A stretch of DNA of 64,000 nt, taken from NCBI RefSeq assembly GCF_002101965.1, contig NZ_LQQA01000006.1, forward strand, positions 186,001-250,000. The letters are read 5' to 3'. Position 1 is the stretch's first letter, and every line of letters starts with the position of its first letter. Positions 1 through 9,394 of this stretch are shown here, one piece after another. Under the pieces are notes generated by a model. It did not search any database. It saw nothing but the letters and a program-made list of their open reading frames with translations, and was not told the origin of the DNA. This DNA comes from Mycolicibacterium wolinskyi. Lineage in GTDB: Bacteria; Actinomycetota; Actinomycetes; Mycobacteriales; Mycobacteriaceae. The position numbers and the translations under genes were made by a program.

Positions 1-1887
1 GGGTGCGCAGAACTCGGGCATCCGCACCATGTCGCCGGTGAACTCCCACTCCTTGTACGGCGGAGCGATGCGGAGCTCGGGATGGTAGACGGGCACCCAC
101 AACCCGCCGCCGACGGGGAGCACGGAGTTGCGGGCGGCCTCGATCGCGAACATCTCGCGCATCTGGATGAGCTTCTCCGGCTCCTGCTCGGCGAGATCGC
201 TTGCCTGCGACCAATCTTCGTCGAGGTGGTAGAGCTCCCAGGTGTCGTTGTCGGGCGTCCACGTCGCGATCCCCGGGGGTGTGCCCGGCACCCACGGCAA
301 TCGGGGGCCACGCGCGCAAGCCACCCATCCGTCGTGATAAATGGCTCGGCTACCCATGATCTCGAAGTACTGGGTCTTCTTGCCGCCCGGCGCCGAGCGG
401 TCGACCAGGGTGCGCGCGAAACTCGCGCCGGCCAGCGGGATCTGCGGATCGCCGTTGACGACGCGCGGCGCCTCGATCCCGAGGATCTCGTAGATCGTCG
501 GGACGATGTCGTTGCAGTGCAGGAACACGTCGCGCGGCGCGGGATCCGGCGTGATCTTCCTCGGCCATTTCACCGCGACGGGGTTACGGGTACCGCCGAG
601 GTGTGAGGCCAGGAGCTTCATCCCCTTGTACGGTGTGCTGCCGGCCCATGCCCAGCCGGCGTGGTACTGGTTGTCGACCAGCGGTGAGCCGAGCACATCC
701 AGGCCGCCGAGCTCGTCGAGTGCGTCGATGTGCTGGCGCACGGTCGTCGGAATCCCGTTCTGCGCCAACAGTTCCGCGATGGTCCCGTTCTGCCCTTCAC
801 CGGACGAGCCGTTGTCGCCCCAGATGTAGAAGAACAAGGTGTTCTCGGCGTAGCCCAGTTGCTCGAGTTCGTCGGCGATCCGGCCGACCTGGACGTCGAC
901 ATGCTCGGCGTATCCGGCCGCGACCTCCATCAGGCGGCGCTGGAACGGCTTCTCGTCATCGGGGATGTCCTCCCATGCCGCCATCGCCGCGTCGCGCGGT
1001 GTCAGGGCGCAGTTCTGGGGAATCCAGCCTTTCTCCTTGGCGCGTGCGAAGACCCGTTCCCGGTACGCGTCCCAACCGTCGTCGAACTTGCCGGTGTAGC
1101 GGTCCGCCCACTCCTTCATGATGTGGTGCGGCCCGTGCAGGCATCCACTGGCCCAATACATGAAGAACGGCTTGTCGGCGTTGAACGCCTTGTGGCGGCG
1201 CAGCCAGCCGATCGCGTCGTCGGCGAGATCCTCCGAGAGGTGATAGCCCTCTTCCGGTGTCTTGGGCGGGGCCACGACCGTGGTGTTGCGGACCAGATGA
1301 GGCTCGTACTGTGACGCCTCACCGGCGAGGAAGCCGTAGAAGTACTCGAAACCGAGCCCGGTCGGCCAGTTCTCGAACGGGCCCGCCGCGGTGGTTTCCT
1401 CGGCCGGGGTGTTGTGCCATTTGCCGAATGCCGACGTCGCGTAACCGTACTGCTTGAGCACCTCGGCAACGGTCGCGCTGCTGCGCGGGATCTTGCCCGC
1501 GTAGCCGTCCCAGTCGTTGGCGAGCTCGGCGATCTGCCCGTTGCCGATCTCGTGGTGGTTGCGGCCGGTCAGCAGGGACGCCCGCGTCGGCGAACACATC
1601 GCCGTGGTGTGAAAACGGTTGTAGGACACGCCTTCCGCGCACACCCGGTCGAGTGTCGAGGTGGTCACCTCGCCGCCGAACGTCGACGGCAGCCCCGGCC
1701 CGGCATCGTCGATCAGGACGATGACGATGTTGGGCGTGTCCTCGTGTAGCCGGCGCGGGGTGGCGCGCTGCGCGTAGGTGGATTCCTGCAGGGTCCGGCC
1801 CGCGATGCTGGCCGACGGAATCGGCGCGAACGGCAAGACTCCTCCGCCCGGCAGGACTGGCGCAACCACATCTACACCGTCAGACAA
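1..1887 (-). CDS. Type I sulfatase (arylsulfatase), 3' end cut by window edge
   Basis: Hydrolyses sulfate esters using a formylglycine residue. Reading the minus strand from a TTG at 1887 gives 629 uninterrupted codons to the window edge. The N-terminal part has the metal-binding DD pair near residues 60-61, and the sulfatase signature CSPTRASLLTGR begins near residue 98; its Cys is the formylglycine precursor. A WGDNGSSGEGQNGT segment typical of the family follows around the middle. Family members of this type are near 780 residues, so the C-terminus lies outside the window. AAAGGA lies just upstream of the TTG start. The gene is divergent from an AraC-type regulator, which probably controls it. 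The natural substrate cannot be read from sequence. Confidence 0.88.
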   Translation of the reverse strand, partial: MSDGVDVVAPVLPGGGVLPFAPIPSASIAGRTLQESTYAQRATPRRLHEDTPNIVIVLIDDAGPGLPSTFGGEVTTSTLDRVCAEGVSYNRFHTTAMCSPTRASLLTGRNHHEIGNGQIAELANDWDGYAGKIPRSSATVAEVLKQYGYATSAFGKWHNTPAEETTAAGPFENWPTGLGFEYFYGFLAGEASQYEPHLVRNTTVVAPPKTPEEGYHLSEDLADDAIGWLRRHKAFNADKPFFMYWASGCLHGPHHIMKEWADRYTGKFDDGWDAYRERVFARAKEKGWIPQNCALTPRDAAMAAWEDIPDDEKPFQRRLMEVAAGYAEHVDVQVGRIADELEQLGYAENTLFFYIWGDNGSSGEGQNGTIAELLAQNGIPTTVRQHIDALDELGGLDVLGSPLVDNQYHAGWAWAGSTPYKGMKLLASHLGGTRNPVAVKWPRKITPDPAPRDVFLHCNDIVPTIYEILGIEAPRVVNGDPQIPLAGASFARTLVDRSAPGGKKTQYFEIMGSRAIYHDGWVACARGPRLPWVPGTPPGIATWTPDNDTWELYHLDEDWSQASDLAEQEPEKLIQMREMFAIEAARNSVLPVGGGLWVPVYHPELRIAPPYKEWEFTGDMVRMPEFCAP

Positions 1888-1958
1888 CTGTGTTCCTTTC
1901 CCTGGCGAATCCCTGGCGACCGAACGTACAACTCTGCAGGACGCGGCAAACTCTCGTC

Positions 1959-1995
1959 TTGACACTTGGGGACAGATAATTGACAGTCTGGGACA
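1959..1995. promoter_or_regulatory. Two 16-bp direct repeats, likely AraC-type operator
   Basis: TTGACACTTGGGGACA at 1959-1974 and TTGACAGTCTGGGACA at 1980-1995 match at 13 of 16 positions and are offset by exactly 21 bp, two helical turns. They lie immediately before the AraC-type gene in the 107-bp divergent gap. This is the geometry expected for tandem half-sites of an AraC family dimer. Binding is inferred. Confidence 0.5.
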
Positions 1996-2996
1996 TGGCG
2001 GTGATCCGTGGGACTGCACTGACGAATTACCACCAACTCGTTGCCGAACTCGGCGGTGACAGCAAGCGATTGTTGGCCGGCGTTCACATCCCGTTCGGCG
2101 ATGTCGGCAGGCACGATCGGTTCATCTCACTGGCCAACGGCGCTCGACTGCTCGAGGAGACCGCCGCCGAGCTCGAGACTCCCGACTTCGGCCGTCAGCT
2201 CGCGTTGCGCCAGGGCATCGACATCCTCGGTCCGGTGGGGCTCGCGGCGCGCACGGCGGCGAACGTGGCCGAGGCCTTCGCGATCTTCGACACGTTCATG
2301 GCCGCCTACAGCCCGGCCATCAGCGTGCGCATCGCCGCGCACCCCGACCCGGCGTTGCGCCGGTTCGAGTTCGAATATCTCCTCGATCCGACCCCGCCGC
2401 AGGCGCAGGCCATCGAGCTATCGCTGGGTGTCACCCTGCGCGTCTTACACCACTTCCTCGGTGGCCGGTACCGGCCGGTGGCCGTGCACCTGCCGCACCC
2501 GGCGCTCACCGTCACGGCGCAGTACCAGGGCTATTTCGGTTGTGTTCCATGCTTTTCCGAGCCGGTCGCGGGATTCACCCTGCGCGCCGTCGACCTGCAG
2601 CGCACACTGCCCACCGACCGCCTGGCCCACCAAACGGCCGTCGACTACCTCGCCAGGACCCGCGCCGGTCGCTCGCATCCAACGACGTATGTGGTGCGCA
2701 CACTCATCCGTCAGCTGCTGCCGACCGGCGCGACCACGCTGGCCGACATCGCACTCCAGATGGGCCTGCACCCCAAGACCTTGCAGCGGCGGTTGCGTGC
2801 CGAGGGTGCGACGTTCCAGCAGATCGCCGATCAGACCCGGCGCGACATCACCGAGAAACTGCTGCTGGACCAGGAGCTGACCCTCGACCACATCTGCCGC
2901 CAGCTCGGGTACGCCGAACAGAGCGTGCTGACCCGGTCGTGCCGACGGTGGTTCGGCACGACGCCAAGCGGTTACCGGGCCGACGTCCGTCCCTGA
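1995..2996 (+). CDS. AraC family transcriptional regulator
   Basis: DNA-binding regulator of 333 residues. The N-terminal two thirds resemble the Arabinose_bd-type ligand domain found in many mycobacterial AraC proteins. The C-terminus carries the double helix-turn-helix, from about LADIALQMGLHPKTLQRRL to LDHICRQLGYAEQSVLTRSC, followed by the usual F-G-x-x-P-x-x-Y end. ATG 1995 is preferred over the in-frame TTG at 1980, because the latter lies in a repeated operator-like element. It is divergent from the sulfatase gene and probably regulates it. Its 3' end overlaps the convergent MFS gene by 25 bp. Confidence 0.85.
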   Translation: MAVIRGTALTNYHQLVAELGGDSKRLLAGVHIPFGDVGRHDRFISLANGARLLEETAAELETPDFGRQLALRQGIDILGPVGLAARTAANVAEAFAIFDTFMAAYSPAISVRIAAHPDPALRRFEFEYLLDPTPPQAQAIELSLGVTLRVLHHFLGGRYRPVAVHLPHPALTVTAQYQGYFGCVPCFSEPVAGFTLRAVDLQRTLPTDRLAHQTAVDYLARTRAGRSHPTTYVVRTLIRQLLPTGATTLADIALQMGLHPKTLQRRLRAEGATFQQIADQTRRDITEKLLLDQELTLDHICRQLGYAEQSVLTRSCRRWFGTTPSGYRADVRP

Positions 2997-4510
2997 CCCC
3001 GGAACGTGATCGCGACGACCGCCGCGGCCGTCAGCACGAGCGTCGCGGCGATGATCGCCGTCGGCGCGATACCCGAATCGAACGCCGCACGTGCCGAGTC
3101 CATGAGCTGGGCGGCCGTCGCGGCGGGCAGATCCGCGGCGACCGACGTCGCGCCACCGATGCTCTCGGCGGCATCACCGGCCTGCTCGGGCGTGAGCCCG
3201 GCCGGAACCTCGACCTTCGCGCGGTAGAACGCGGTGAAGATCGTGCCGAGGGTGGCCGTGCCGACCACGGCGCCGAGCTCGTACGCGGTCTCCGAGACCG
3301 CGGACGCCGCACCGGCTTTCGCCGCCGGCACGGACGCCACGATGGTGTCGTTGGACACCGTTTGCGATACGCCGACACCGAGCTCGAGCACCACGAACGA
3401 CGCGATGATCGCGGCCACCGAGAGGTCGTGGCGGAACAGCAGGATCAAGATGAACCCGGCCGCGACGAACACCAGGCCGAAGATCATCAGTGTCTGCGGC
3501 GCAAAGCGTTTGGCGGCCTTCACCACGGCCAGGCCCGCGATCATCGACACCACCGCGCCCGGCAGCGTGACCAGACCCGCGGTCAGCGGAGACAAGCCGA
3601 GCACCAGCTGCAGGTGCTGCGAGATGAAGAAGATGAACCCGATAAGGCCGACGATCGACAGGAAGTTCGCGAGGATCGACGAGCTGAACGGCGCATAGGA
3701 GAACAGCCCGATGTCGAGCATCGGCGTCGCGCTGCGCTTCTGGCGCCGCACGAACAACGCGCCCGACGCGATGCCCGCGGCGAAGGCGGCCGCGGCGGCG
3801 ATCGACAGACCGTCGTGTGCCGCGGTCTTGATGGCCCAGACCAACGGCAGCATCGCGGTGAACGACAACATGACGCTGGTCAGGTCCAGCGGGCCCGGAT
3901 TCGGGTCACGGGATTCCGGGACGAGCTTGGGCCCGAGGACGAGCAACGGCAGCAGGATCGGTACCGCGACGAGAAACACCGAGCCCCAGTGGAAATGCTG
4001 CAGCAGAGCACCGCCCACGATGGGACCGAGCGTGGATCCGGCCGTGAAACACGAGGCCCAGATCGCGATCGCGAGCCGCCGCGCGGAGGCTTCGGTGAAG
4101 ATGTTGCGGATCAGTGACAGCGTCGATGGCATCAACATCGCGCCGAACACACCGAGCAGGGCGCGCGCGGCCACGAGGTACTCGGCGCTGGGCGCGAAGG
4201 CCGCCAGCGCCGACACGACGGCGAAACCGGTGGCGCCGATGAGCAGCAGCCTGCGCCTGCCGAACCGGTCGCCGAGGCCGCCCATCGCGACCAGCAGTGC
4301 GGCCAGGACCAGTGAGTAGACGTCGACGATCCACAACTGGGTGGATGCCGCAGGGCGGAAGTCCTCGGCGATGGAGGGCAGCGCGAACGCCAGCACGGTG
4401 TTGTCGATGGCGATCAGCAGCACTGGCAACGTGAGTACGGCCAGCGCGAGCCACGCCCGTCTGGGCGTTTGGGTCGGAGTCGACGGCGCACCGTCGATAC
4501 AGGTCGACAT
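2972..4510 (-). CDS. MFS drug-efflux transporter, DHA2 (EmrB/QacA) type
   Basis: Membrane exporter of 512 residues, most likely proton-driven multidrug efflux. The segment WLALAVLTLPVLLIAIDNTV is the typical first helix of DHA2 pumps with the conserved D-N-T-V, and a GDRFGRRR loop follows helix 2. The protein is long enough for 14 helices. Start ATG 4510 was chosen for its AGGAGA ribosome site and because the upstream extension reads as shadow sequence of the neighbouring tetR gene. The TetR gene ends 53 bp upstream on the same strand, so this is a classic regulator-pump pair. The drug substrate is unknown. Confidence 0.88.
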   Translation of the reverse strand: MSTCIDGAPSTPTQTPRRAWLALAVLTLPVLLIAIDNTVLAFALPSIAEDFRPAASTQLWIVDVYSLVLAALLVAMGGLGDRFGRRRLLLIGATGFAVVSALAAFAPSAEYLVAARALLGVFGAMLMPSTLSLIRNIFTEASARRLAIAIWASCFTAGSTLGPIVGGALLQHFHWGSVFLVAVPILLPLLVLGPKLVPESRDPNPGPLDLTSVMLSFTAMLPLVWAIKTAAHDGLSIAAAAAFAAGIASGALFVRRQKRSATPMLDIGLFSYAPFSSSILANFLSIVGLIGFIFFISQHLQLVLGLSPLTAGLVTLPGAVVSMIAGLAVVKAAKRFAPQTLMIFGLVFVAAGFILILLFRHDLSVAAIIASFVVLELGVGVSQTVSNDTIVASVPAAKAGAASAVSETAYELGAVVGTATLGTIFTAFYRAKVEVPAGLTPEQAGDAAESIGGATSVAADLPAATAAQLMDSARAAFDSGIAPTAIIAATLVLTAAAVVAITFRGQGRTSAR

Positions 4511-4563
4511 GAGAAGGGTCTCCTGGGTTCGGAAAGTTTTGTGGCGCTTGCGAATCAGCGGAT

Positions 4564-5139
4564 TCAGGCGCGCGGCAGGTGGATGGTGCCCGTGGTCAGG
4601 CTGGCCATGATGGCGTCGACGATCTGGTGGCGTGGGGTGCCGTCCTGCTTGGCGGCTTCGTAGCCGGCCTGCAGCAGCGCCCAGAACACTCGTCGGGCCC
4701 ATCCAGGGGGGTATTCGGGCCTTTCGGTCGAAGCCCGGTTGAGCACCTCGACGATCGCCTCGTCCCCGGTGTCCAGGTAGGCCGCCAACTCGGGGTCGGC
4801 CAGGATCGTCGGCTCGTTGTAGACGAACAGCACGATGGGCCCGAGGTCGAGTTGGCTCTCCACGACCCGGCGCAGCGCCGCGTCGGCCGGTCCGTGGGTG
4901 GGGTCGGCACGCTCGATCTCGGCATTGCTGAGCTCGTGCACGTGGCGGGCCAGCGCGCGCAGCAGATCGGTGCGTTCGGCGAAGTACCGGTGCACGGTAC
5001 TGCGGCCGACGCCCGCCGCCGCGGCGATATCGCTCAGCGCCGCCGCGGGCTGGTCTGCGAGCACGGTCATCGCGGCATCGAGGATCGCCTTACGGGTGCG
5101 TTCGCGCACACCGCTCTCCATCGATACCTGGCTGGTCAT
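4564..5139 (-). CDS. TetR family regulator of the adjacent MFS pump
   Basis: A 191-residue repressor. The N-terminal helix-turn-helix is clear (LSDIAAAAGVGRSTVHRYF, about residues 36-54), while the C-terminal ligand domain is divergent as usual. It is transcribed first, with the MFS efflux gene 53 bp downstream, so ligand-relieved repression of the pump is the obvious model. A -10 hexamer TATATT ends seven bases before the ATG, so the transcript is probably leaderless. The ligand is not predictable. Confidence 0.85.
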   Translation of the reverse strand: MTSQVSMESGVRERTRKAILDAAMTVLADQPAAALSDIAAAAGVGRSTVHRYFAERTDLLRALARHVHELSNAEIERADPTHGPADAALRRVVESQLDLGPIVLFVYNEPTILADPELAAYLDTGDEAIVEVLNRASTERPEYPPGWARRVFWALLQAGYEAAKQDGTPRHQIVDAIMASLTTGTIHLPRA

Positions 5140-5146
5140 GCGTCAA

Positions 5147-5152
5147 AATATA
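5147..5152 (-). promoter_or_regulatory. -10 element of the tetR-MFS operon (leaderless start)
   Basis: TATATT on the minus strand ends seven bases before ATG 5139, which places the predicted transcription start on the A of the start codon. Leaderless mRNAs are common in mycobacteria. No clear -35 is visible. Inferred from spacing only. Confidence 0.4.
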
Positions 5153-5191
5153 GCACGAATTGACCAAAATGAGACAGTGGTGTCCCAAATC

Positions 5192-6079
5192 TCAGCTGGG
5201 CGGAGTGAACCCGCTGGTCGGCGGTGCCGGGTGCGGCGGCTGGACCGGTGGTGCGGGCGGCGGCTGGATCGGAGGCTGCGGCACCGGAGCGAACGTGGGC
5301 GGCGGGCCGGGATGCGGCGGGGGCCCGGCCGGTGTCAGCCGGGCCAGTTCGCGGCGGTGCCGCTCGGCCAGCACGGCGGCCAGCACGTATTGCGGTGGCG
5401 CACCCGGCGGCGGTGGTGGGGAGATCTGGGCGGCGACCTCACCGAGGATTCGATAGGCCATGTCGTCGCGCACACGCGGATCGAGCTGGTTGGCCCGGGA
5501 CAGGAACTGCCTCGCGAGCTCGGCTTGCTCGGCGCGCAGACCGGACAGCTGCAACGACGAGGCCCACCACGCCAGCGTCGGCGGCATTGCCGGGGGTGGG
5601 GTCAACTTCGGGCCGCGCTCGCTGATCACCACGGTGCCCGCGAAGATGTCGCCGATGCGTTTGCCTTTGGGGGACAGCAGGCTGCAGATCACCGCGGGGC
5701 CGCCCGTGAACATCCAGATCTCGATGAACCCGGACAGACCCCGAAACAGGGCCTGCCGGAAGCGTTCCGGGCTGCCGTCGTCGGATACCACGCGCAGCCC
5801 CAAGGCCATCTTGCCCAGCGAGCGGCCACGCGTCGCGGTCTCCATGATGACCGGATAACCGACGATCGTGAGCACCGTGAAGATGATCAGGATGGCCGCC
5901 GAGAGCGCGTCATCGAGTTGACTCAACGTGATCGCCCACAGCATCACCCCGACCAGGTAACCGACGAACACGACCACGATGTCGATGAGTACGGCCAGTG
6001 CCCGCACCGGCAGTTGCGCGATCGACACATCGAGGATCACGGCATCCCCGGTCACCACCGGCTCAGGCTGGGAGACCAT
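5192..6079 (-). CDS. RDD family membrane protein with proline-rich tail
   Basis: A 295-residue membrane protein. The N-terminal half is an RDD domain: R at PVRALAVLIDIVV, a second helix pair, then the conserved RGRSLGKMALGLRVV loop. The C-terminal 90 residues are rich in Pro and Ala (PPPPPGAPP, QPPIQPPPAPPVQPP) and probably cytoplasmic or unstructured. It matches the position and size of M. tuberculosis Rv3695 and starts the conserved block, divergent from the SpoIIM-like gene across 32 bp. Function is unknown. RDD proteins are often proposed to be transporters or membrane organisers. Confidence 0.85.
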   Translation of the reverse strand: MVSQPEPVVTGDAVILDVSIAQLPVRALAVLIDIVVVFVGYLVGVMLWAITLSQLDDALSAAILIIFTVLTIVGYPVIMETATRGRSLGKMALGLRVVSDDGSPERFRQALFRGLSGFIEIWMFTGGPAVICSLLSPKGKRIGDIFAGTVVISERGPKLTPPPAMPPTLAWWASSLQLSGLRAEQAELARQFLSRANQLDPRVRDDMAYRILGEVAAQISPPPPPGAPPQYVLAAVLAERHRRELARLTPAGPPPHPGPPPTFAPVPQPPIQPPPAPPVQPPHPAPPTSGFTPPS

Positions 6080-6111
6080 ACCGTCACACGCTACCGACTA
6101 CGATTTGCCGG

Positions 6112-7104
6112 GTGGATGTCGATGCGTTCGTTCTGGCCCATCGAGCCACCTGGGATCGGTTGGACCAGCTGGTGAAACGACGGCGCCGGTTGACCGGCGC
6201 CGAGGTGGACGAGTTGGTCGACCTCTATCAGCGGGTGTCCACGCATCTTTCGATGGTGCGGTCGGCTTCGGGGGATTCCGTCGTCGTCGGCCGGCTCTCG
6301 GGGCTCGTGGCCCGGGCACGCGCCGCGGTGACGGGCGCACACGCGCCGCTCTGGCGTGAGTTCGTCCGCTTCTGGACGGTGTCGTTCCCCGTGGTGGCCT
6401 ACCAGGCGTGGCGGTGGTGGCTGGGTACCGCCATCGGGTTCTTCATCGTGACCGTCGCGCTGGCGCTGTGGGTGTCGGGCAACCCCGAGGTGCACTCGGC
6501 CATCGGAACCCCAAGCGAGATCGAGGAATTGGTCAACCATGACTTCGCCTCGTACTACAGCGAGCACCCGGCCGGATCGTTCGCGCTGCAGGTGTGGGTC
6601 AACAACGCCTGGGTCGCCGCCCAGTGCATCGTGTACGCGATCCTGCTCGGCCTGCCGATCCCGTACGTGCTGTACCAGAACGCGGCGAACCTCGGCCTGA
6701 TCGCGGGCCTGATGTTCCATGCCGGTCAGGGCGATCTGTTCCTCGGTTTGATCACGCCGCACGGGCTGCTGGAGCTGACGGCGGTGTTCCTGGCCGGCGC
6801 GGTGGGCATGCGGCTGGGCTGGTCGGTGATCTCACCCGGGGACCGGCCCCGCGGTCAGGTGCTCGCCGAGCGGGGCCGGGCCGTGGTGTCGGTCGCGATC
6901 GGCCTGGTGGTCGTGTTGCTGATCTCGGGTCTTGTGGAGGCGTTCGTCACGCCGTCGCCGTTACCGACGTTCGTGCGGATCGCGATCGGCGTCGCCGTCG
7001 AGGTCGCGTTCCTGGCCTATGTCATCTACTTCGGCCGCAAGGCGGTTCGGGCCGGCGAGACCGGAGACGTCGAAGACGCGCCGGACGTGGTGCCCACGGG
7101 TTAG
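6112..7104 (+). CDS. Stage II sporulation protein M-like (SpoIIM/DUF95) membrane protein
   Basis: A 330-residue integral membrane protein, the same length as I recall for Rv3694c. It begins at GTG 6112 (VDVDAFVLAHR) with a soluble helical N-terminus of about 100 residues, followed by several hydrophobic segments including the family's FIVTVALALW, a long extracytoplasmic loop, and PYVLYQNAANLGLIAGLMF. Mycobacteria do not sporulate; the family is widespread in actinobacteria beside MoxR/DUF58 operons, as here. The last four bases overlap the convergent DUF58 gene. The role is probably in envelope processes but is unproven. Confidence 0.85.
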   Translation: MDVDAFVLAHRATWDRLDQLVKRRRRLTGAEVDELVDLYQRVSTHLSMVRSASGDSVVVGRLSGLVARARAAVTGAHAPLWREFVRFWTVSFPVVAYQAWRWWLGTAIGFFIVTVALALWVSGNPEVHSAIGTPSEIEELVNHDFASYYSEHPAGSFALQVWVNNAWVAAQCIVYAILLGLPIPYVLYQNAANLGLIAGLMFHAGQGDLFLGLITPHGLLELTAVFLAGAVGMRLGWSVISPGDRPRGQVLAERGRAVVSVAIGLVVVLLISGLVEAFVTPSPLPTFVRIAIGVAVEVAFLAYVIYFGRKAVRAGETGDVEDAPDVVPTG

Positions 7105-8423
7105 AGCTTGCCCGCGGCCTTCATGGCCAGATAGTGATCTGCCAGCGCCGGCGCGAGATCCCCCGGAGGAGCGTCGACGACGTCGACCCCGTGGCGGCGC
7201 AGCCGCGATGCGATTGCGCGACGATCGTTGCGGGACCGCTCGGCCGCGGCGGCGTCATAGACCTGTGCGGCGTCGGACCGGCCTGCGGCAAGCTGGTCGA
7301 CGCGCGGATCGGACACCGCCGCGAGCAGCACCTGATGACGCGTGGACAGCTGGGGCAGCACCTTCATGAGGCCCTCGTCGAGGGCTGAGGCGTTGAGATC
7401 GGTCAGCAGCACCACGAGCGCGCGGCCCCGCACCCGGCGGGTGACCGCCGAGACCAGAGCTGTCGCATCGGATTCGACCAGTGCCGGTTGCAACGGCGCC
7501 ATGGCCCCGACCAGTTGCGCGAGCAGCTCGGTGCGCGACGCGTTGAACACCCCGGCGCGGGTCACCCGGTCGATCGCCAGGAAGTCGACGTGATCGCCGG
7601 CGCGGGAGGCCAACGCCGCCAACAACAGTGCGGCGTCCATCGACCAGTCGAGCCGGGGCCAGCCACCCGGGTCCCGGGAGGTCGGATCGACCCCGACCCG
7701 GCCCGCCGACGTCCGGCTCGTGTCGAGCACGATCACGACGCGACGATCCCGTTCCGGCCGCCAGGTCCGCACGACGACGTCGGCGCGCCGCGCGGTCGCC
7801 CGCCAGTCGATCGAGCGCACATCGTCGCCGACGACATACTCACGCAACGAGTCGAATTCGGTGCCCTGACCGCGGATGAGCACCGGAATCGAGCCGTCCA
7901 GCTCGCGCAGGCGTGCCAACCGGGACGGCAGATGTTTGCGCGACAGGAACGGCGGGAGGATGCGCACCTCACCGGCGATGCGGTGGACCCGCTGCCGCCC
8001 GGCCAGTCCCAGCGGACCGACCGACCGGACGGCGACCACGTCCGAGCGCTGATCGCCCCGGCGTACCGGGCGCAGCCGCGTGACGATCCGAACCTGCTGA
8101 CCCGCAGCGACATTCACCGGCTGGGTGCGCGGTTCGGCGACGGCGCTGGGCGCCCAGGCGTCCCTGATCCGGCCGCGCACGCGACGGCGACCCGCATTGT
8201 GCACGGTGAGCACCGCCTCGACCGTCTGCCCCAGCCGGGCCGCGCGCTCGCCGCTGCGCTCAAGCCGCAGCGCTCCCGGGCTGCCCGCCAGCACGACATC
8301 GACCATGACGGCGGCCACCAACAAGCCCAGCAGCACGGTGAAAGCGATTGCCGGCCAAGGCGCCAACGCGATCGGCAGCACGCAGATCAGCGCGACCAGG
8401 CCGGCACGGCCGGTGAGAACCAT
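7101..8423 (-). CDS. DUF58 domain protein (VWA-like), MoxR partner
   Basis: A 440-residue protein, the length I recall for Rv3693. Two or three hydrophobic segments lie near the N-terminus, then a beta-rich region, then the DUF58 core (REYVVGDDVRSIDWRATARR near residue 200) leading into a VWA-like domain whose metal-binding motif is partly conserved (VIVLDTSRTS). DUF58 proteins act with MoxR AAA+ ATPases in assembly or activation of protein complexes. The start ATG overlaps the moxR stop by one base, so the two are translationally coupled. Client proteins are unknown. Confidence 0.88.
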   Translation of the reverse strand: MVLTGRAGLVALICVLPIALAPWPAIAFTVLLGLLVAAVMVDVVLAGSPGALRLERSGERAARLGQTVEAVLTVHNAGRRRVRGRIRDAWAPSAVAEPRTQPVNVAAGQQVRIVTRLRPVRRGDQRSDVVAVRSVGPLGLAGRQRVHRIAGEVRILPPFLSRKHLPSRLARLRELDGSIPVLIRGQGTEFDSLREYVVGDDVRSIDWRATARRADVVVRTWRPERDRRVVIVLDTSRTSAGRVGVDPTSRDPGGWPRLDWSMDAALLLAALASRAGDHVDFLAIDRVTRAGVFNASRTELLAQLVGAMAPLQPALVESDATALVSAVTRRVRGRALVVLLTDLNASALDEGLMKVLPQLSTRHQVLLAAVSDPRVDQLAAGRSDAAQVYDAAAAERSRNDRRAIASRLRRHGVDVVDAPPGDLAPALADHYLAMKAAGKL

Positions 8424-9394
8424 CAGCGCGGTACCGGCACAGCCGCCAGGATGCCGTCGAGCACACCGTCGGGCGTGGCGCCTTCGAGCTCAGCCTCCGG
8501 CCGCAGCGCCACCCGGTGCCGCAGCGTGGACCGGGCCATGGCCTTGACGTCGTCGGGGGTCACGTAGTTGCGGCCGGACAACCAGGCCCACGACCGGGCG
8601 GTGGCCAGCAGCGCGGTCGCGCCGCGCGGGGACACCCCGAGCTGCAGCGACGGGGAATACCGTGTGGCACCCACGATGTCGACGATGTAGCCGAGCACCT
8701 CGTCGGCGACCAGCACCTGACGGACGGCTTCGCGGCCCGCGGCCAGCTCGGCCGCGCCCGCCACCGGTTGCACGGCGGACAGGTCGCGCGGATCGAAGCC
8801 GTGCGCGTGGCGGCCGAGAATCGCGATCTCCTGATCCCGCGGCGGCAGCGGGACGTTGAGCTTGAGCAGGAAGCGGTCGAGCTGGGCTTCGGGCAGCTGA
8901 TAGGTGCCTTCATACTCGATCGGGTTCTGGGTGGCCGCGACGATGAACGGGTCGGGCAGCGGGCGCGGCTCACCGTCCACGCTGACCTGACGCTCTTCCA
9001 TCGCCTCCAGAAGCGCGGTTTGGGTTTTCGGGGGCGTGCGGTTGATCTCGTCGGCGAGCATTAGGTTGGTGAACACGGGGCCGGCGCGGAACTCGAACTC
9101 GGCGGTGCGCGCGTCGTAGACGAGCGAGCCGGTGACATCGCCTGGCATGAGATCGGGCGTGAACTGCACGCGTTTGAACTCCAGCTGCAGCGCCGCGGAA
9201 AGGGTGCGCACCAGCAGTGTTTTCGCGACGCCCGGCACGCCTTCCAGCAATACGTGCCCGCGGCACAACAGGGCGATCACCAGGCCGCTGACCACCGCGT
9301 CCTGGCCGACCACGGCCTTCGCGATTTCATTGCGCAAGGCCAACAACGCGTTTCGTGCGGTATCGGGATCGATGGTGGACGCTGGCTGAGTCAC
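8423..9394 (-). CDS. moxR2: MoxR family AAA+ ATPase
   Basis: Chaperone-like AAA+ ATPase of 323 residues. It shows Walker A (EGVPGVAKT), Walker B with sensor (LMLADEINRTPPKTQTALLE), and the MoxR lid helices near the C-terminus. The start is GTG 9394 (VTQPAST), inside the GTGA overlap with the upstream DUF4350 gene; the longer in-frame extension is out-of-frame DUF4350 DNA. It is third in the operon DUF4129-DUF4350-MoxR-DUF58, the layout of Rv3690-Rv3693. By family analogy it remodels or activates a partner complex with the DUF58 protein. Confidence 0.88.
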   Translation of the reverse strand: MTQPASTIDPDTARNALLALRNEIAKAVVGQDAVVSGLVIALLCRGHVLLEGVPGVAKTLLVRTLSAALQLEFKRVQFTPDLMPGDVTGSLVYDARTAEFEFRAGPVFTNLMLADEINRTPPKTQTALLEAMEERQVSVDGEPRPLPDPFIVAATQNPIEYEGTYQLPEAQLDRFLLKLNVPLPPRDQEIAILGRHAHGFDPRDLSAVQPVAGAAELAAGREAVRQVLVADEVLGYIVDIVGATRYSPSLQLGVSPRGATALLATARSWAWLSGRNYVTPDDVKAMARSTLRHRVALRPEAELEGATPDGVLDGILAAVPVPR

